Assembly: GCF_024281235.1 (NCBI RefSeq)
Contig: NZ_JAHWXY010000002.1
Location: forward strand, 310,001 to 374,000
DNA: 64,000 nt
Direction of reading: 5' to 3'
Source: Shinella daejeonensis
Lineage (GTDB): Bacteria > Pseudomonadota > Alphaproteobacteria > Rhizobiales > Rhizobiaceae
Positions 16,904-26,187 of the stretch are shown in pieces (the stretch's first letter is position 1; every line of letters starts with the position of its first letter). Made by a program: the position numbers and the translations under genes. The notes beneath the pieces are model-generated. The model made no database searches. It saw nothing but the letters and a program-made list of their open reading frames with translations, and was not told the DNA's origin.

Positions 16904-17680
16904 TCAGATCGTACCGCCGAGAGAGGATTCCAGCAGCGCCATTTCCTGCCCGCCGGCCATCATGTCCTGGAGCGCGGCGGCGTCGACGGAACCGCGTTCC
17001 GCCGTTCCGAGCGTCTGCCCCCGGTTCAGCACCGTGAACCGGTCGCCCACGGCAAGCGCATGGCGGACGTTGTGGGTAATGAAGACGACACCGATCCCCT
17101 GCTTGCGCACCCGGTCGATGGTGCTCAGCACATTCGCCGTCTGGCGGACGCCGAGCGCCGAGGTCGGCTCATCGAGGATCAGCACCTTGGCGCCGAAATA
17201 GACCGCCCGTGCGATGGCGACGGTCTGGCGCTCGCCGCCCGAAAGCGTGCCCACCGCCTGATCGGGACCGCGCAGGCTGATCCCCATCCTGCGCATCTCG
17301 GCGACGGTGATCTCGTCGGCCTTCGCAAGATCGAATGTCCTGAGCGGCCAGACGCCCTTTTCCGGCTCGCGTCCCATCCAGAAATTGCGGCTGACGCTCA
17401 TCAGGGGAATCATCGCGAGGTCCTGATAGACCGTGGCGATGCCCGCCGCCATGGCGGCGCGCGGGCTATCGAAGACGACGGGCGAACCATCCACCAGCAC
17501 CTCCCCCTCGGTCGGCTGATAGACGCCCGACATGATCTTGATGAAGGTGGACTTTCCGGCGCCGTTGTCGCCCAGCAGGCAATGGCATTCGCCCGCATGC
17601 ACGTCGAAGGATACCCCGGCCAGCGCGATGACATGGCCGAAGTGCTTCTTTATGTTCCTCATCTCCACGAGCGCGGTCAT
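16904..17680 (-). CDS. Sugar ABC transporter ATPase, FrcA-like
   Basis: The 258-residue single-domain ATPase has Walker [10 protein letters not shown], signature [14 protein letters not shown] and Walker [13 protein letters not shown]. Most carbohydrate CUT2 systems use a double ATPase of about 500 residues; the single-domain form is the hallmark of the rhizobial fructose/mannose/ribose importer FrcBCA. It overlaps the permease gene by 1 bp. The ligand could be a different monosaccharide or polyol. Confidence 0.86.
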   Translation of the reverse strand: MTALVEMRNIKKHFGHVIALAGVSFDVHAGECHCLLGDNGAGKSTFIKIMSGVYQPTEGEVLVDGSPVVFDSPRAAMAAGIATVYQDLAMIPLMSVSRNFWMGREPEKGVWPLRTFDLAKADEITVAEMRRMGISLRGPDQAVGTLSGGERQTVAIARAVYFGAKVLILDEPTSALGVRQTANVLSTIDRVRKQGIGVVFITHNVRHALAVGDRFTVLNRGQTLGTAERGSVDAAALQDMMAGGQEMALLESSLGGTI

Positions 17681-18801
17681 CAGCGTTCTCCCGTGATGAT
17701 ACGGCGAATATAGGTATTCATGATCACGGCGGTCAGCAGGATCACGCCGAGGAACACACGGAAGAGCGAACTTTCGGCATTGGCGAAGAACAGTCCCTGC
17801 TGCACCACGCCGAAGATGATCGCTCCCAACGCCGCCCCGATGACCGAACCGTAGCCACCGGTCAGCAGCGCGCCGCCGATGACCACGCAGATGATCGCCT
17901 CGAACTCCTTCAGGAGACCGCGGTCGGCGGAGGCGGAGCCGAACTCCATCACCTGGCAGGTGGCGAAGACACAGGCACAGAAGGCCGACAGCATGAACAT
18001 CAGGATCTTCACGCGGTTAACCGGCACGCCGACGTAGCGCGCGGCCTGCGCATCGCCGCCCGAGGCGAAAATCCAGTTGCCGAACTTCGTACGGGTCAAC
18101 AGCCAGTGGCCGAAGATCACCAGCACGATCGCCCATACGATCAGCATCGGAACCCCGTCGATCACCGGCTGGCCCGCGCGATTGCCACGGGTGAAGGTGG
18201 CGATCCAGCCCGCCTCTCCCATCCATGTGAAGAGCCCGGTCAGGACCTTGCCGCCGAACAGCGGCGCAAGCCAGTCGCCCGCCGTCTTTTCATTCAGGCC
18301 GCCGATGATGGTCTGCCGGGTGAAATAGACCGCACCCCAGATCGTCAGCCCCCGAAGGATATAGAGAAAGGCCAGCGTCACGATGAAGGACGGCAGGCCG
18401 GTGCGGATCACCAGCCATCCGTTCACCGCCCCGACGAGGACGCAGAAAGCGAATGTGAGGATGATCGCAAGCCAGAGCGGCAGCGAGAAATGAATGGCGA
18501 GTATCGCCATCATCACGCCGGCAAATCCGATCATCGAACCGGTGGACAGGTCGAACTCGCCGGCGATCATCAGGAGACACGCCCCGACGGCGATGACCAT
18601 GAACTGGGCCGATACCACGGTCCAGTTCATCACGCCTTCGGCCGCGAACATGCCGCTGTCGCCGGCGATGGCGGCAAATAGCAGGAAAACGAGGATGGTG
18701 CCGCAAATACCGCCCAGTTCGGGCCGGATCAGCGCGCGCCGGAATGGCGAAACGGGCTTGATACGCTCGTCCCTCCGTACGTCTGGACTAGCGTCCGTCA
18801 T
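17680..18801 (-). CDS. Sugar ABC permease, FrcC/RbsC-like
   Basis: The 373-residue protein has about ten transmembrane helices of the CUT2 family, including [20 protein letters not shown] and [20 protein letters not shown] hydrophilic insert of about 50 residues (ARTWxG-like region, residues 165-215) carries [15 protein letters not shown], also seen in FrcC-type permeases. It is separated from the binding-protein gene by a hairpin-containing gap of 72 bp. Confidence 0.86.
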   Translation of the reverse strand: MTDASPDVRRDERIKPVSPFRRALIRPELGGICGTILVFLLFAAIAGDSGMFAAEGVMNWTVVSAQFMVIAVGACLLMIAGEFDLSTGSMIGFAGVMMAILAIHFSLPLWLAIILTFAFCVLVGAVNGWLVIRTGLPSFIVTLAFLYILRGLTIWGAVYFTRQTIIGGLNEKTAGDWLAPLFGGKVLTGLFTWMGEAGWIATFTRGNRAGQPVIDGVPMLIVWAIVLVIFGHWLLTRTKFGNWIFASGGDAQAARYVGVPVNRVKILMFMLSAFCACVFATCQVMEFGSASADRGLLKEFEAIICVVIGGALLTGGYGSVIGAALGAIIFGVVQQGLFFANAESSLFRVFLGVILLTAVIMNTYIRRIITGER

Positions 18802-18823
18802 GAATGCAGTCTCCTCCCGTGGA

Positions 18824-18857
18824 GGGGCGCGAGCGCTCGATCCGGCACGCGCGCCCC
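18824..18857 (-). other. Intercistronic hairpin after the binding-protein gene
   Basis: GGGGCGCG and CGCGCCCC pair across the gap between binding-protein and permease genes, with no T-run after it. Such hairpins usually protect the upstream message and give excess binding protein over permease. Three other binding-protein genes here have the same arrangement. Confidence 0.6.
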
Positions 18858-18873
18858 GAAGCCTGACGTCAGA

Positions 18874-19818
18874 TCAGCGGTACTGGCCCGCCAGCGACTC
18901 GACGAGTTCGATATTGTCCTTCGTCACGAAGCCCGGACCGGTGAAGATCGAATTGGCGGGCGCCACGCCGTAGCGGACGTAGTTCGTCAGCACCTGGATC
19001 GGAATCGAGCCTTGCAGGAAGGGCTGCTGGTCGATGGCGAAGTTAACCGTGCCGTCCTTGATCCCTTCCGAGATTTCCGGGGAAAGGTCGAACGTGCCGA
19101 AGTAGATCTCGCCGTCGAGTCCCATATCCTTGACCGCCCGGATCGACGGGCCGGCGGAATTCGGGCCGAGCGTCAGGATTGCCCCGGTGTCGGCATTGGC
19201 GGTGAGATAGGCCTTGACCTTGTTCTCCACTTCGGACGGATCGATGCCGGAATCGATCATCTGGTTGCCGAGGTCCACGCCGATCCCTTCGGCGAAGCCG
19301 CGGCAGCGTTCAACGGACGCGGGGTTGGTGATATAGTGATTGACGCAGACGAAGCTTGTGATGCCGGCTTCCTTCGCGCGTTTTCCGGCCCCCAGGCCCG
19401 CCTCGTATTCCGGCTGGCCGACATGCAGCAGCGCGCCGAGCTGCTGGCTTTGCTCCACCGTGCCCGAATTGACGGTGACGACCGGAATACCCTTGGCCAC
19501 CGCATCCTTGATCGGTCCTTCCAGCACATTGAAGTCGGCGATGGTGACGATGATGCCGTCGACGCCGGCGGCCGAACTCTGCTGCACGATGCGCGCCATG
19601 TCGGCAAGATCGCCGGTCGCCGGATTGCGATATTCGGTTTCGACCCCCATCTGCTCGTTGGTGATCTTGATCGCGTTCTTGATGACGTTGAACCAGCTGT
19701 CGCTATCCGGTCCATGGCTGATCCAGACGAATTTCTCGCCGTCGGCGTGCGCTGCGCCGGCAAAGGCCGTCGTGGCAAGCACAACGCCGACCGCCAGGGA
19801 TTTCAGAAATTTCCTCAT
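18874..19818 (-). CDS. Periplasmic sugar-binding protein, FrcB/RbsB-like
   Basis: The 314-residue protein has a signal peptide (MRKFLKSLAVGVVLATTAFAGAAHA) and a class I periplasmic fold (KFVWISHGPDSDSWFNVIKNA, GVDGIIVTIADF, IPVVTVNSG). It delivers a sugar-like ligand to the FrcA/FrcC-like proteins encoded downstream. It is preceded 63 bp upstream by a phytanoyl-CoA dioxygenase-family gene on the same strand, probably the first gene of the operon. Confidence 0.87.
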   Translation of the reverse strand: MRKFLKSLAVGVVLATTAFAGAAHADGEKFVWISHGPDSDSWFNVIKNAIKITNEQMGVETEYRNPATGDLADMARIVQQSSAAGVDGIIVTIADFNVLEGPIKDAVAKGIPVVTVNSGTVEQSQQLGALLHVGQPEYEAGLGAGKRAKEAGITSFVCVNHYITNPASVERCRGFAEGIGVDLGNQMIDSGIDPSEVENKVKAYLTANADTGAILTLGPNSAGPSIRAVKDMGLDGEIYFGTFDLSPEISEGIKDGTVNFAIDQQPFLQGSIPIQVLTNYVRYGVAPANSIFTGPGFVTKDNIELVESLAGQYR

Positions 19819-19881
19819 CAGTGCGTTCCTCCCGAACTTGGCTTCCTGTTTGTTCCCGCCCGAAGCCGTTGCGGGTGAAAC

Positions 19882-20991
19882 TCAGGCGATGCGTTTTTCC
19901 GCCTGTGCGGACAGGGCGGCATCAAGCCTTGCCTGATCCCATCCTTCCTCCACTGCCCTGGCCAGAATATCCTGCTGGCTTTCAGGAGCAAGTCCGCCGA
20001 TCGGCGGATCGGTGTCGAGATTGGTGGGAAACGGGTAGCCGTCCGCCGTCGCCGCGATGACCGCCCGTCTTCCCTGCGGCGAAAGCGCCGCCAGATGCGG
20101 ATAGACCGCACGCGACATGGCCGTGCGGTCGATGGTTTCCATATGCCGCGCGAAGGCCGAAGCCGTCTGGATCAGGTTCACCATGCGCACGACATCCGCC
20201 GTCCGGTTTTCGCCCGCCGCATGGAACAACGCGGGGCTGAAGAAGATCGCATCGCCCTTCTCCAGCGGAAGCTGCACATGGTGCGCTTCGAAGTAGTCCC
20301 GGAACTCCGGACGCGTGGCGGCGATATAGCCTTGCAGATAGCGCTGGGAATGCGGAAGCAGCTTCGTCGTGCCGCTTTCCACCGGCATGTCGCAGTGCGC
20401 TACCCCGCCTTGCAGGATCAGCGTCGGTCCGGTCGCATGGATATGGGTCGGATATTCCTCCATCTGCCCGGGCGTCATGAAGCCGAGGTGATAATCCCGA
20501 TGCGGCGCCTGCGCCTTGCCGCCGGGGCGGACCTGATTGACCTGGGTGGCAATCTGATAGCCCGGCCCGAGCCAGGCGCGGCAGGCGATGTCGATAACCG
20601 GATTGGCCATGTAACGGGCGTAGACGTCCGGCGCGCGCAGGCAGAGCTTTTGCAGGCTGTTCCATATGCGGTCATTGGCCCCCGCCTTGGCGAAATGGTC
20701 CCCCGCCCCGCCGCCGGTCGCCCTTTCGTCGGCGATGATCGTCCGGAAGACCTCGCTTGCCGCATCGATCGCCCCCGGATCGGCGAAGGCGCGCTTGACC
20801 ACGAAGACGCCCGCCCCCTCGCCGATGATCGAAGCCCATTCGGATGCGATGGCGTCGCTTACCGACGCACCGTCATAGATCGGAATATTCTTTTCGATGG
20901 TGGTGGCCGTCGGGCACATGGCCATGGTCGTCTCGGTCTCGACCTGTCGCCGGAACTGCTCGAGATCGATCGTGTCGGCAAACTTCCTCAT
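19882..20991 (-). CDS. Phytanoyl-CoA dioxygenase (PhyH)-family protein
   Basis: This 369-residue Fe(II)/2-oxoglutarate oxygenase-type protein has the double-stranded beta-helix metal ligands visible as HRD (in PHRDYHLGFM) and the distal His in LFHAAGENRT, with downstream Arg residues for 2-oxoglutarate. It is the first gene of the operon with the Frc-like importer, so it may hydroxylate the imported compound or a product of it. PhyH-family members act on very diverse substrates and the family does not predict this one. A GGAGGACC ribosome site precedes the ATG. Confidence 0.82.
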   Translation of the reverse strand: MRKFADTIDLEQFRRQVETETTMAMCPTATTIEKNIPIYDGASVSDAIASEWASIIGEGAGVFVVKRAFADPGAIDAASEVFRTIIADERATGGGAGDHFAKAGANDRIWNSLQKLCLRAPDVYARYMANPVIDIACRAWLGPGYQIATQVNQVRPGGKAQAPHRDYHLGFMTPGQMEEYPTHIHATGPTLILQGGVAHCDMPVESGTTKLLPHSQRYLQGYIAATRPEFRDYFEAHHVQLPLEKGDAIFFSPALFHAAGENRTADVVRMVNLIQTASAFARHMETIDRTAMSRAVYPHLAALSPQGRRAVIAATADGYPFPTNLDTDPPIGGLAPESQQDILARAVEEGWDQARLDAALSAQAEKRIA

Positions 20992-21060
20992 AGGTCCTCC
21001 TCCGCCTGGAAACGGCCGGCCGGTCGGTCATTTCCGCACGCCATGCCGGCCAATCCAAAA

Positions 21061-21113
21061 ATTGCATTCATGCAATAACAGCAACAATTATTGTGAACGC
21101 TTTTACATGTCAA
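21061..21113 (-). promoter_or_regulatory. Promoter with LacI-type operator for the phyH-frc operon
   Basis: Reading the minus strand, TTGACA (21113-21108) is followed by a 17-base spacer and TAATTG (21090-21085). The spacer contains the 16-bp TGTGAACGCTTTTACA (21092-21107), an imperfect palindrome with a central CG in the style of LacI-family operators. Two more perfect palindromes lie just downstream: ACAATTATTGT (21084-21094) and ATTGCAT-TC-ATGCAAT (21061-21076). No LacI gene is adjacent. Confidence 0.6.
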
Positions 21114-21334
21114 CACGTCCCCGCAATACCCTGCCGTCCGGGTGGCGGACGGAAAAGTCGGCAGGAAAGCGGACGGAGGGCGTCCGTCAAGCCAGCGGAT
21201 CAGGAGGATGGTCGAATTGGGCGGGGCGTGTCAAACCGAGTATTCCCGAAACTGAAAAGCTTCGACGCTTTCAGGGGAAACACGAAGGGGAGAGGCCGGA
21301 AACCGCCAGCGGGAACGCGACGGGATGGAAGATG

Positions 21335-21484
21335 TCAGACGAAGCCGAAGACGATGGCGCTGACGAAAATGAAGGCGGAGCCGATTGCGAGATTGCCGAC
21401 GACCCAGCGTCCGGTCCGCCGGTCCCGACGACGGGGTTCCGCAGAATTCCAGATGATCCGGTCATCGAGATTCGCATCGCTCAT
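21335..21484 (-). CDS. Small single-pass membrane protein (49 aa)
   Basis: The frame reads MSDANLDDRIIW, an Arg-rich stretch (PRRRDRRTGR) and one hydrophobic helix (WVVGNLAIGSAFIFVSAIVF), then TGA. GGGAAG lies 9 bases before the ATG. The charge pattern (positive segment before the helix) predicts N-in topology. It stands alone between the phyH promoter and the AGE epimerase. I do not recognise a family; the coding call rests on ribosome site and a protein-like pattern. Confidence 0.5.
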   Translation of the reverse strand: MSDANLDDRIIWNSAEPRRRDRRTGRWVVGNLAIGSAFIFVSAIVFGFV

Positions 21485-21883
21485 GCATTTCTTCCCTTTT
21501 CACAAGACCGTGATATGGTCGTTTCCGCAGCCGGCAGCCAGGAGCCGCCCTTCGAGCGAGGTAATTCATATATCTTTTCCATAAGATTGGTAGGCTATTT
21601 TTTCTTATTTCCGCCACAAATGTAAATTGCCCTTTTCGCATGGAGGCGGCGTCACCGCCAAAGCCGTCTCAGGACGCGCCTGTTCCACCGCCCGCGCGAT
21701 GGACGCCGCGGCTTGCGGCTCCAGACGTTCTGGGGCATAAATCCCTCCCCATCCGCCGCAGGCCCGCCGCATTCGAATGGCCGTGCGTGATCCCGGCCCA
21801 TGACAGGCAAGCGTCGCGCCCCCGGCTCGACGGCGGAAAGACAACCGAAATGCGGAACAGACAACCGCAGAGGAGAACGCAAC
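21485..21883. other. AT-rich divergent regulatory region
   Basis: About 400 bp separate the 49-residue gene (minus) and the AGE epimerase gene (plus). The part from 21560 to 21625 is unusually AT-rich for this genome and probably holds promoters in both directions. Frames present in 21650-21880 have no ribosome site and look non-coding. Confidence 0.4.
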
Positions 21884-23125
21884 ATGGGCGCAACCCAATC
21901 CCTCGGCGCTGCCTGGCAAAAACGCGATTATCACCGGCAATGGCTGTGGCGGGAAGCCAACCGCCTGTTCGACTTTTTCCAGAACCGCGCCTTTAATCCC
22001 GGCGGCGGTTTTTACGACCTTGATGTGGAAGGCCGTCCGATCAACGCGGGCAATCCCGTGCGCGGCATCCATGCGACCGCGCGCATGGTCCATTGCTTCG
22101 CCATCGGCAGCCTGCTCGGCCGTCCGGGTTCCGACGCCATCGTCGACCACGGCATGACCTATCTGTGGGAGAAGCATCGCGACCACGACCGCGGCGGCTA
22201 CCACTGGTCGCTTGACAATTCCGGCCTGCTCGATTCGACGAAGCAGGGTTACGGCCATGCCTTCGTGCTGCTCGCCGCCTCCAGCGCCAAGGTCGCCGGC
22301 CATCCCGATGCGGATCGCATGATCGCCGATATCAGCAACATTCTCGAAACCCGCTTCTGGGAGAAGGAGCATGGCGCGATCACCGAGGAGTTCGAGGCCG
22401 ACTGGACGCCGATTACGGGTTATCGCGGCCAGAACTCCAACATGCACCTGACGGAAGCCCTGATGGCGGCCTATGAAGCGACGGGGGAGAAAAGCTATCT
22501 CGACAAGGCCGAGAGCATCGCGGACCTGATCATTCGCCGGCGGGCCGGTGAGAACCATTTCCGGGTGCCTGAGCATTTCGACGAAAACTGGGTGCTGGAC
22601 AAGGACTATCGCGGCAACGAGATGTTCCGGCCGGCCGGCACCACCCCCGGCCACTGGCTGGAGTGGACCCGCCTCGTGCTGCAACTCTACGCGCTCGGCG
22701 GCAGAAGGCACGACTGGATGCCGGAAGCTGCAAAAGCCCTCTTCGCCCAGGCGGTGAACCTCGGCTGGGATAAGGAGAAGGGCGGGTTCTTCTATACTCT
22801 CGACTGGAACGACGAACCGGCCCGGCGCAGCAAGCTGTGGTGGCCGATGGCCGAGGGCGCGGGCGCTGCCGCCTTCCTCAACGAGCATTGCCCCGACGAT
22901 TTTCATGAAATCTGGTATCGGAAAATCTGGGACGGGATCGCCCGCCACTTCCTCGATCAGGAAAACGGCGGCTGGCACGAGGAACTGTCCGAGGATCTCA
23001 CACCGAGCTATACGATCTTTTCAGGCAAGTGCGACCTCTATCATGCCCTTCAGGCCTGCCTCGTGCCGCTTTATCCGGCGACCGGCAGCCTCACCAAAGG
23101 CATCGCCGAAGCGGGCGGCCACTGA
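21884..23125 (+). CDS. AGE-family sugar epimerase/isomerase
   Basis: The 413-residue (alpha/alpha)6-barrel protein belongs to the N-acylglucosamine 2-epimerase / mannose isomerase (YihS) family. Typical pieces are RGIHATARMVHCFAIG, HDRGGYHWSLD, AFVLLAASSAKVAGH, YRGQNSNMHLTEALMAAYEATG and PGHWLEWTRLVLQL, which carry the conserved His and Arg of the active site. A GAGGAG ribosome site supports the ATG at 21884 over the longer frame from 21800. It probably interconverts an aldose with its ketose or C2 epimer. The nearby sugar importer is on the opposite strand. Confidence 0.87.
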   Translation: MGATQSLGAAWQKRDYHRQWLWREANRLFDFFQNRAFNPGGGFYDLDVEGRPINAGNPVRGIHATARMVHCFAIGSLLGRPGSDAIVDHGMTYLWEKHRDHDRGGYHWSLDNSGLLDSTKQGYGHAFVLLAASSAKVAGHPDADRMIADISNILETRFWEKEHGAITEEFEADWTPITGYRGQNSNMHLTEALMAAYEATGEKSYLDKAESIADLIIRRRAGENHFRVPEHFDENWVLDKDYRGNEMFRPAGTTPGHWLEWTRLVLQLYALGGRRHDWMPEAAKALFAQAVNLGWDKEKGGFFYTLDWNDEPARRSKLWWPMAEGAGAAAFLNEHCPDDFHEIWYRKIWDGIARHFLDQENGGWHEELSEDLTPSYTIFSGKCDLYHALQACLVPLYPATGSLTKGIAEAGGH

Positions 23126-23152
23126 GCGGCTTCCCGCCCGCATCTCAAGGGG

Positions 23153-23746
23153 TTATCCGGCGGCCTCAGGCGTCAAGGCCTTGTCGATCGCCGGATAAAG
23201 CCCCTCCCTGACGCTCTTTTCGTCGAAGGGGCCGACCTTCTTGTAGAGGATCGTGCCGTCGGGACCGACGAGATAAGATTCAGGAATCCCGTAGACGCCC
23301 CAGTCGATCGCCATCTTGCCGTCCGGGTCAAGGCCGATCGCCGCATAGGGGTTTCCAAGCTCCCCGAGAAAACGCAGCGCGTTTTCACGGCCGTCCTTGT
23401 AGTTGACCCCGACGACGGTCAGGCGCTCATCCTTCGAAAGCGCCAGGATGACCGGATGCTCCTGCCGGCAGGGCACGCACCAGGAGGCCCAGAAATTGAC
23501 GAGCGTCAGCTTCCCCTGCCCCGTCTGCGTGGTCAGGGCCGGCGTCTGCGCGCCCGAGAGCGGATCGAGATCGCGCCACGGGGCCTTTTCACCGATCAGC
23601 GCGGAGGGGATCTCGGAAATATCCCGGCCGCTGCGAAGCTGCGTCCAGAAGACCAGCGCAAGCGCGATGAAGATCGCCAGCGGCAACACCGCCAGCACGA
23701 AACGCGTGCCGGCGCCGCCGGATTTTTCCTTCTCCGGCGTGCTCAT
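23153..23746 (-). CDS. ccmG: Thiol:disulfide interchange protein CcmG/DsbE
   Basis: The 197-residue membrane-anchored periplasmic thioredoxin has one N-terminal helix (FVLAVLPLAIFIALALVFW) and the active site WCVPC in NFWASWCVPCRQEHPVI. It reduces apocytochrome c or CcmH during haem attachment. The start was placed at MSTPEKEK, whose ATG overlaps the ccmD stop; a longer frame upstream is an artefact of the ccmD region. It is the last gene of the ccmBCDG run on the minus strand. Confidence 0.92.
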   Translation of the reverse strand: MSTPEKEKSGGAGTRFVLAVLPLAIFIALALVFWTQLRSGRDISEIPSALIGEKAPWRDLDPLSGAQTPALTTQTGQGKLTLVNFWASWCVPCRQEHPVILALSKDERLTVVGVNYKDGRENALRFLGELGNPYAAIGLDPDGKMAIDWGVYGIPESYLVGPDGTILYKKVGPFDEKSVREGLYPAIDKALTPEAAG

Positions 23747-23922
23747 GGTTGCCCGCCGGATTTGGCGGCGGGCCGGGCCGAACGCCTGCGCACGCCCGCG
23801 GCCTCCAGCTGCTCCAGCTCGCGTCGCCGGGCGCGATGGTCGAGCCAAACCCAGAGCACGAGGCCGGCGACCGTGGCGAAAGTGGCGGCATAGGACACCG
23901 CGACATAGAAGGCATGGCTCAT
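23743..23922 (-). CDS. ccmD: Haem exporter small subunit CcmD
   Basis: This 59-residue protein has one N-terminal membrane helix (FYVAVSYAATFATVAGLVLWVW) followed by an Arg-rich cytoplasmic tail (DHRARRRELEQLEAAG), the classic CcmD plan. Its ATG overlaps the ccmC stop and its TGA overlaps the ccmG ATG. CcmD is needed to release holo-CcmE from the CcmABC complex. Confidence 0.9.
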   Translation of the reverse strand: MSHAFYVAVSYAATFATVAGLVLWVWLDHRARRRELEQLEAAGVRRRSARPAAKSGGQP

Positions 23923-24689
23923 GCCGCGCCTCCCGGCCGGCCGGCGGCGCGTGCGGCGTGGCGGCGCAGAACCGCGATACGGCGGCGCAGGATCTCGTTG
24001 CGCATCGCCAGCGCGTGCAGGGTCAGGAACAGCAGCGTGAAGGCAGCCGCCATCACCAGCAGCGGCCGCAGGAATTCCGCATCGATGGTCGGTCCGTCAA
24101 GCCGTATCACGCTTGCCGGCTGGTGCAACGTATTCCACCATTCCACGGAAAACTTGATGATCGGGATATTGATGAAACCGACGAGGATCAGCACCGCGCC
24201 GACCTTGGCCGCGCGTGTCGGATCGTCCATGGCGCGGTTGAGCGCGATCAACCCGAGGTACATCAGGAACAGCACGAAGACGGAGGTCAGCCGCGCGTCC
24301 CAGACCCACCAGGTACCCCACATCGGCTTGCCCCACAAGGAGCCGGTCACCAGCGCGACGAAGGTGAAACAGGCGCCGATGGGCGCTGCCGCCCGCGCCG
24401 AGACATCGGCAAGCGGATGCCGCCAGACCAGCGTGCCCAGCGCCGAGACGGCCATGACCGAATAGCCCATCATCGACAGCCAGGCGGCAGGCACATGCAC
24501 ATACATGATGCGCACCGTGTCGCCCTGCTGGTAATCGCCGACCGTGGCGAATGCGAGATAGAGGCCAAGGGCGAAAAGACAGATCGTCATGCCGGCCATC
24601 CACGGCCAGACACGCGCCACCAGCGCCAGGAAGCGCGTCGGATTGGCGAGGTCGCTGAATTTGCGGATGACAAGGCTCGGTTCGTTCAT
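23919..24689 (-). CDS. ccmC: Haem exporter protein CcmC
   Basis: The 256-residue protein has six transmembrane helices and the tryptophan-rich haem-handling motif WGTWWVWDARLTS, flanked by conserved His in YVHVPAAW and LHQPAS. It loads haem onto CcmE in the periplasm. It overlaps ccmD at the 3' end and lies 72 bp downstream of ccmB. Confidence 0.93.
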   Translation of the reverse strand: MNEPSLVIRKFSDLANPTRFLALVARVWPWMAGMTICLFALGLYLAFATVGDYQQGDTVRIMYVHVPAAWLSMMGYSVMAVSALGTLVWRHPLADVSARAAAPIGACFTFVALVTGSLWGKPMWGTWWVWDARLTSVFVLFLMYLGLIALNRAMDDPTRAAKVGAVLILVGFINIPIIKFSVEWWNTLHQPASVIRLDGPTIDAEFLRPLLVMAAAFTLLFLTLHALAMRNEILRRRIAVLRRHAARAAGRPGGAA

Positions 24690-24761
24690 GAGCGTTCTTT
24701 ACCGCGCAATGCCCCCGGCTTCAATTGACCTTGCGCAATCACATTCGCGTCAAATCGCCCC

Positions 24762-25421
24762 TCAGTCGCTCGAAAGCCGCAGCGCGCCGGCGGCCGCCAC
24801 CGGCCCCACGACGGCGAAAAAGAGATTGAGCGCCACGAGAATGAGAAAAGGCGGCAGGAAGGGCGCGGGATCCTCGATCGCCGCATGCACCGCGCTCACC
24901 CCGAAGATCAGCACCGGAATGGCCAGCGGCAGCACCAGAATGGAGACCAGCAACCCGCCACGCGGCAAGGCGACAGCGATCGCCGCGCCGGCCGCGCCGA
25001 TAAAGGTGATGGCGGGCGTTCCGGCCAGAAGCGTCAACGTCGTCGCACCGATCGCCATCTCGTCCATATTCATGAACAGGCCGAGAAGCGGCGAGGCCAG
25101 CACCAGCGGCAGGCCGGTCGCGATCCAGTGGGCGAGGCATTTGACGAAGACGATCAGCACCAGCGGCGTCTCCTGCATCAGGAGAAGGTCCAGCGAGCCG
25201 TCCTCACGCTCGGCCTGAAACAACCGGTCGAGGCCGAGAAGCGAGGCGAGAAGCGCGCCGATCCAGAGAATCGCCGGGCCGATTCGCGAAAGCAGGTTGA
25301 GATCCGGCCCCACCCCGAAGGGAATGACGGCGACCACCGTCATGAAGAACAGAACGCCGATCAGCGCGCCGCCGCCGGCACGCACCGAAAGCCTCAGGTC
25401 TCGGACAAGAAGCGCGATCAT
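24762..25421 (-). CDS. ccmB: Haem exporter protein CcmB
   Basis: The 219-residue protein has six transmembrane helices, beginning MIALLVRDLRLSVRAGG and containing REDGSLDLLLMQETPLVLIVFVK, the CcmB signature region. It is the permease of the CcmAB ATPase that drives CcmE release. The start at 25421 was preferred over the frame start at 25448 because it matches family N-termini. Confidence 0.92.
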   Translation of the reverse strand: MIALLVRDLRLSVRAGGGALIGVLFFMTVVAVIPFGVGPDLNLLSRIGPAILWIGALLASLLGLDRLFQAEREDGSLDLLLMQETPLVLIVFVKCLAHWIATGLPLVLASPLLGLFMNMDEMAIGATTLTLLAGTPAITFIGAAGAAIAVALPRGGLLVSILVLPLAIPVLIFGVSAVHAAIEDPAPFLPPFLILVALNLFFAVVGPVAAAGALRLSSD

Positions 25422-25545
25422 GCGGGCGCCTTCCCGCGCAGCGGCCATTGCGGGAGAGGCCGATCCGGTCCTGCACGGTCGGGGCCGGGCGGAGCCCTCC
25501 CCTCCCCTTCATTGCCCGAAATGCAAATGGACATGGCAGGCCCCT

Positions 25546-26187
25546 TCACCACGCATCCTCCGCAAGACCCGCAAAACCGGTCATCCGCAATTCCTTCGCC
25601 CCGCCCAGCCCGAGCGGCTGATGCGTCGCGGCGATGGCGATGCCGCCGGCTGAGAGATGGCGCGTCACAAGGCCGGAGAACATCTCTTCGGCCGCCGCAT
25701 CGAGCGCCGCGGTCGGCTCGTCGAGAAGCCACACGGGCCGCCAGGCGACCAGAAGCTTCGCCATGGCGATGCGGCGCTGCTGGCCGGCCGACAGATAGCC
25801 GAAAGGAAGATGCGTGATTCCCCCAAGGCCGACCATCGCCGCCGCGGCATCGACCGCCAGACCCTGCCCCCCCTGGAGATCGCCGAGGCAGGCCTTCCAG
25901 AAACGGAGGTTTTCCTCCACGCTAAGCTCGCGCTTCATGGCGTTGCGATGGCCGAGATAGTGGCACGCTTCGCAAGGGCGCTCGACCGTGTGCGCCGCAG
26001 CATCGATCCGCACCGAACCGGCCTCCGGCGGCAGGAGACCGGCCAGGACGCGCAGCAGCGTCGACTTGCCGGCGCCGTTCGCGCCCTTCACCACCAGCGC
26101 CTCGCCGGCGGCGACCTCGAAGGAAATATCATGGAAAATCAGGTCTTCGCCCCGTTTTGCGCTGAGACCCTCGGCAACGAGGCGCAT
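25546..26187 (-). CDS. ccmA: Haem exporter ATPase CcmA
   Basis: The 213-residue ABC ATPase has Walker A GANGAGKST, signature YLSAGQQRRIAMAKLL and Walker B VWLLDEPTAALD. It starts at MRLVAEGL, with GGAG a few bases upstream. A gap of about 125 bp to ccmB is longer than usual; I see no gene or strong hairpin in it. CcmA heads the ccmABCDG set and is divergent from aconitase, the arrangement found across Rhizobiaceae. Confidence 0.93.
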   Translation of the reverse strand: MRLVAEGLSAKRGEDLIFHDISFEVAAGEALVVKGANGAGKSTLLRVLAGLLPPEAGSVRIDAAAHTVERPCEACHYLGHRNAMKRELSVEENLRFWKACLGDLQGGQGLAVDAAAAMVGLGGITHLPFGYLSAGQQRRIAMAKLLVAWRPVWLLDEPTAALDAAAEEMFSGLVTRHLSAGGIAIAATHQPLGLGGAKELRMTGFAGLAEDAW

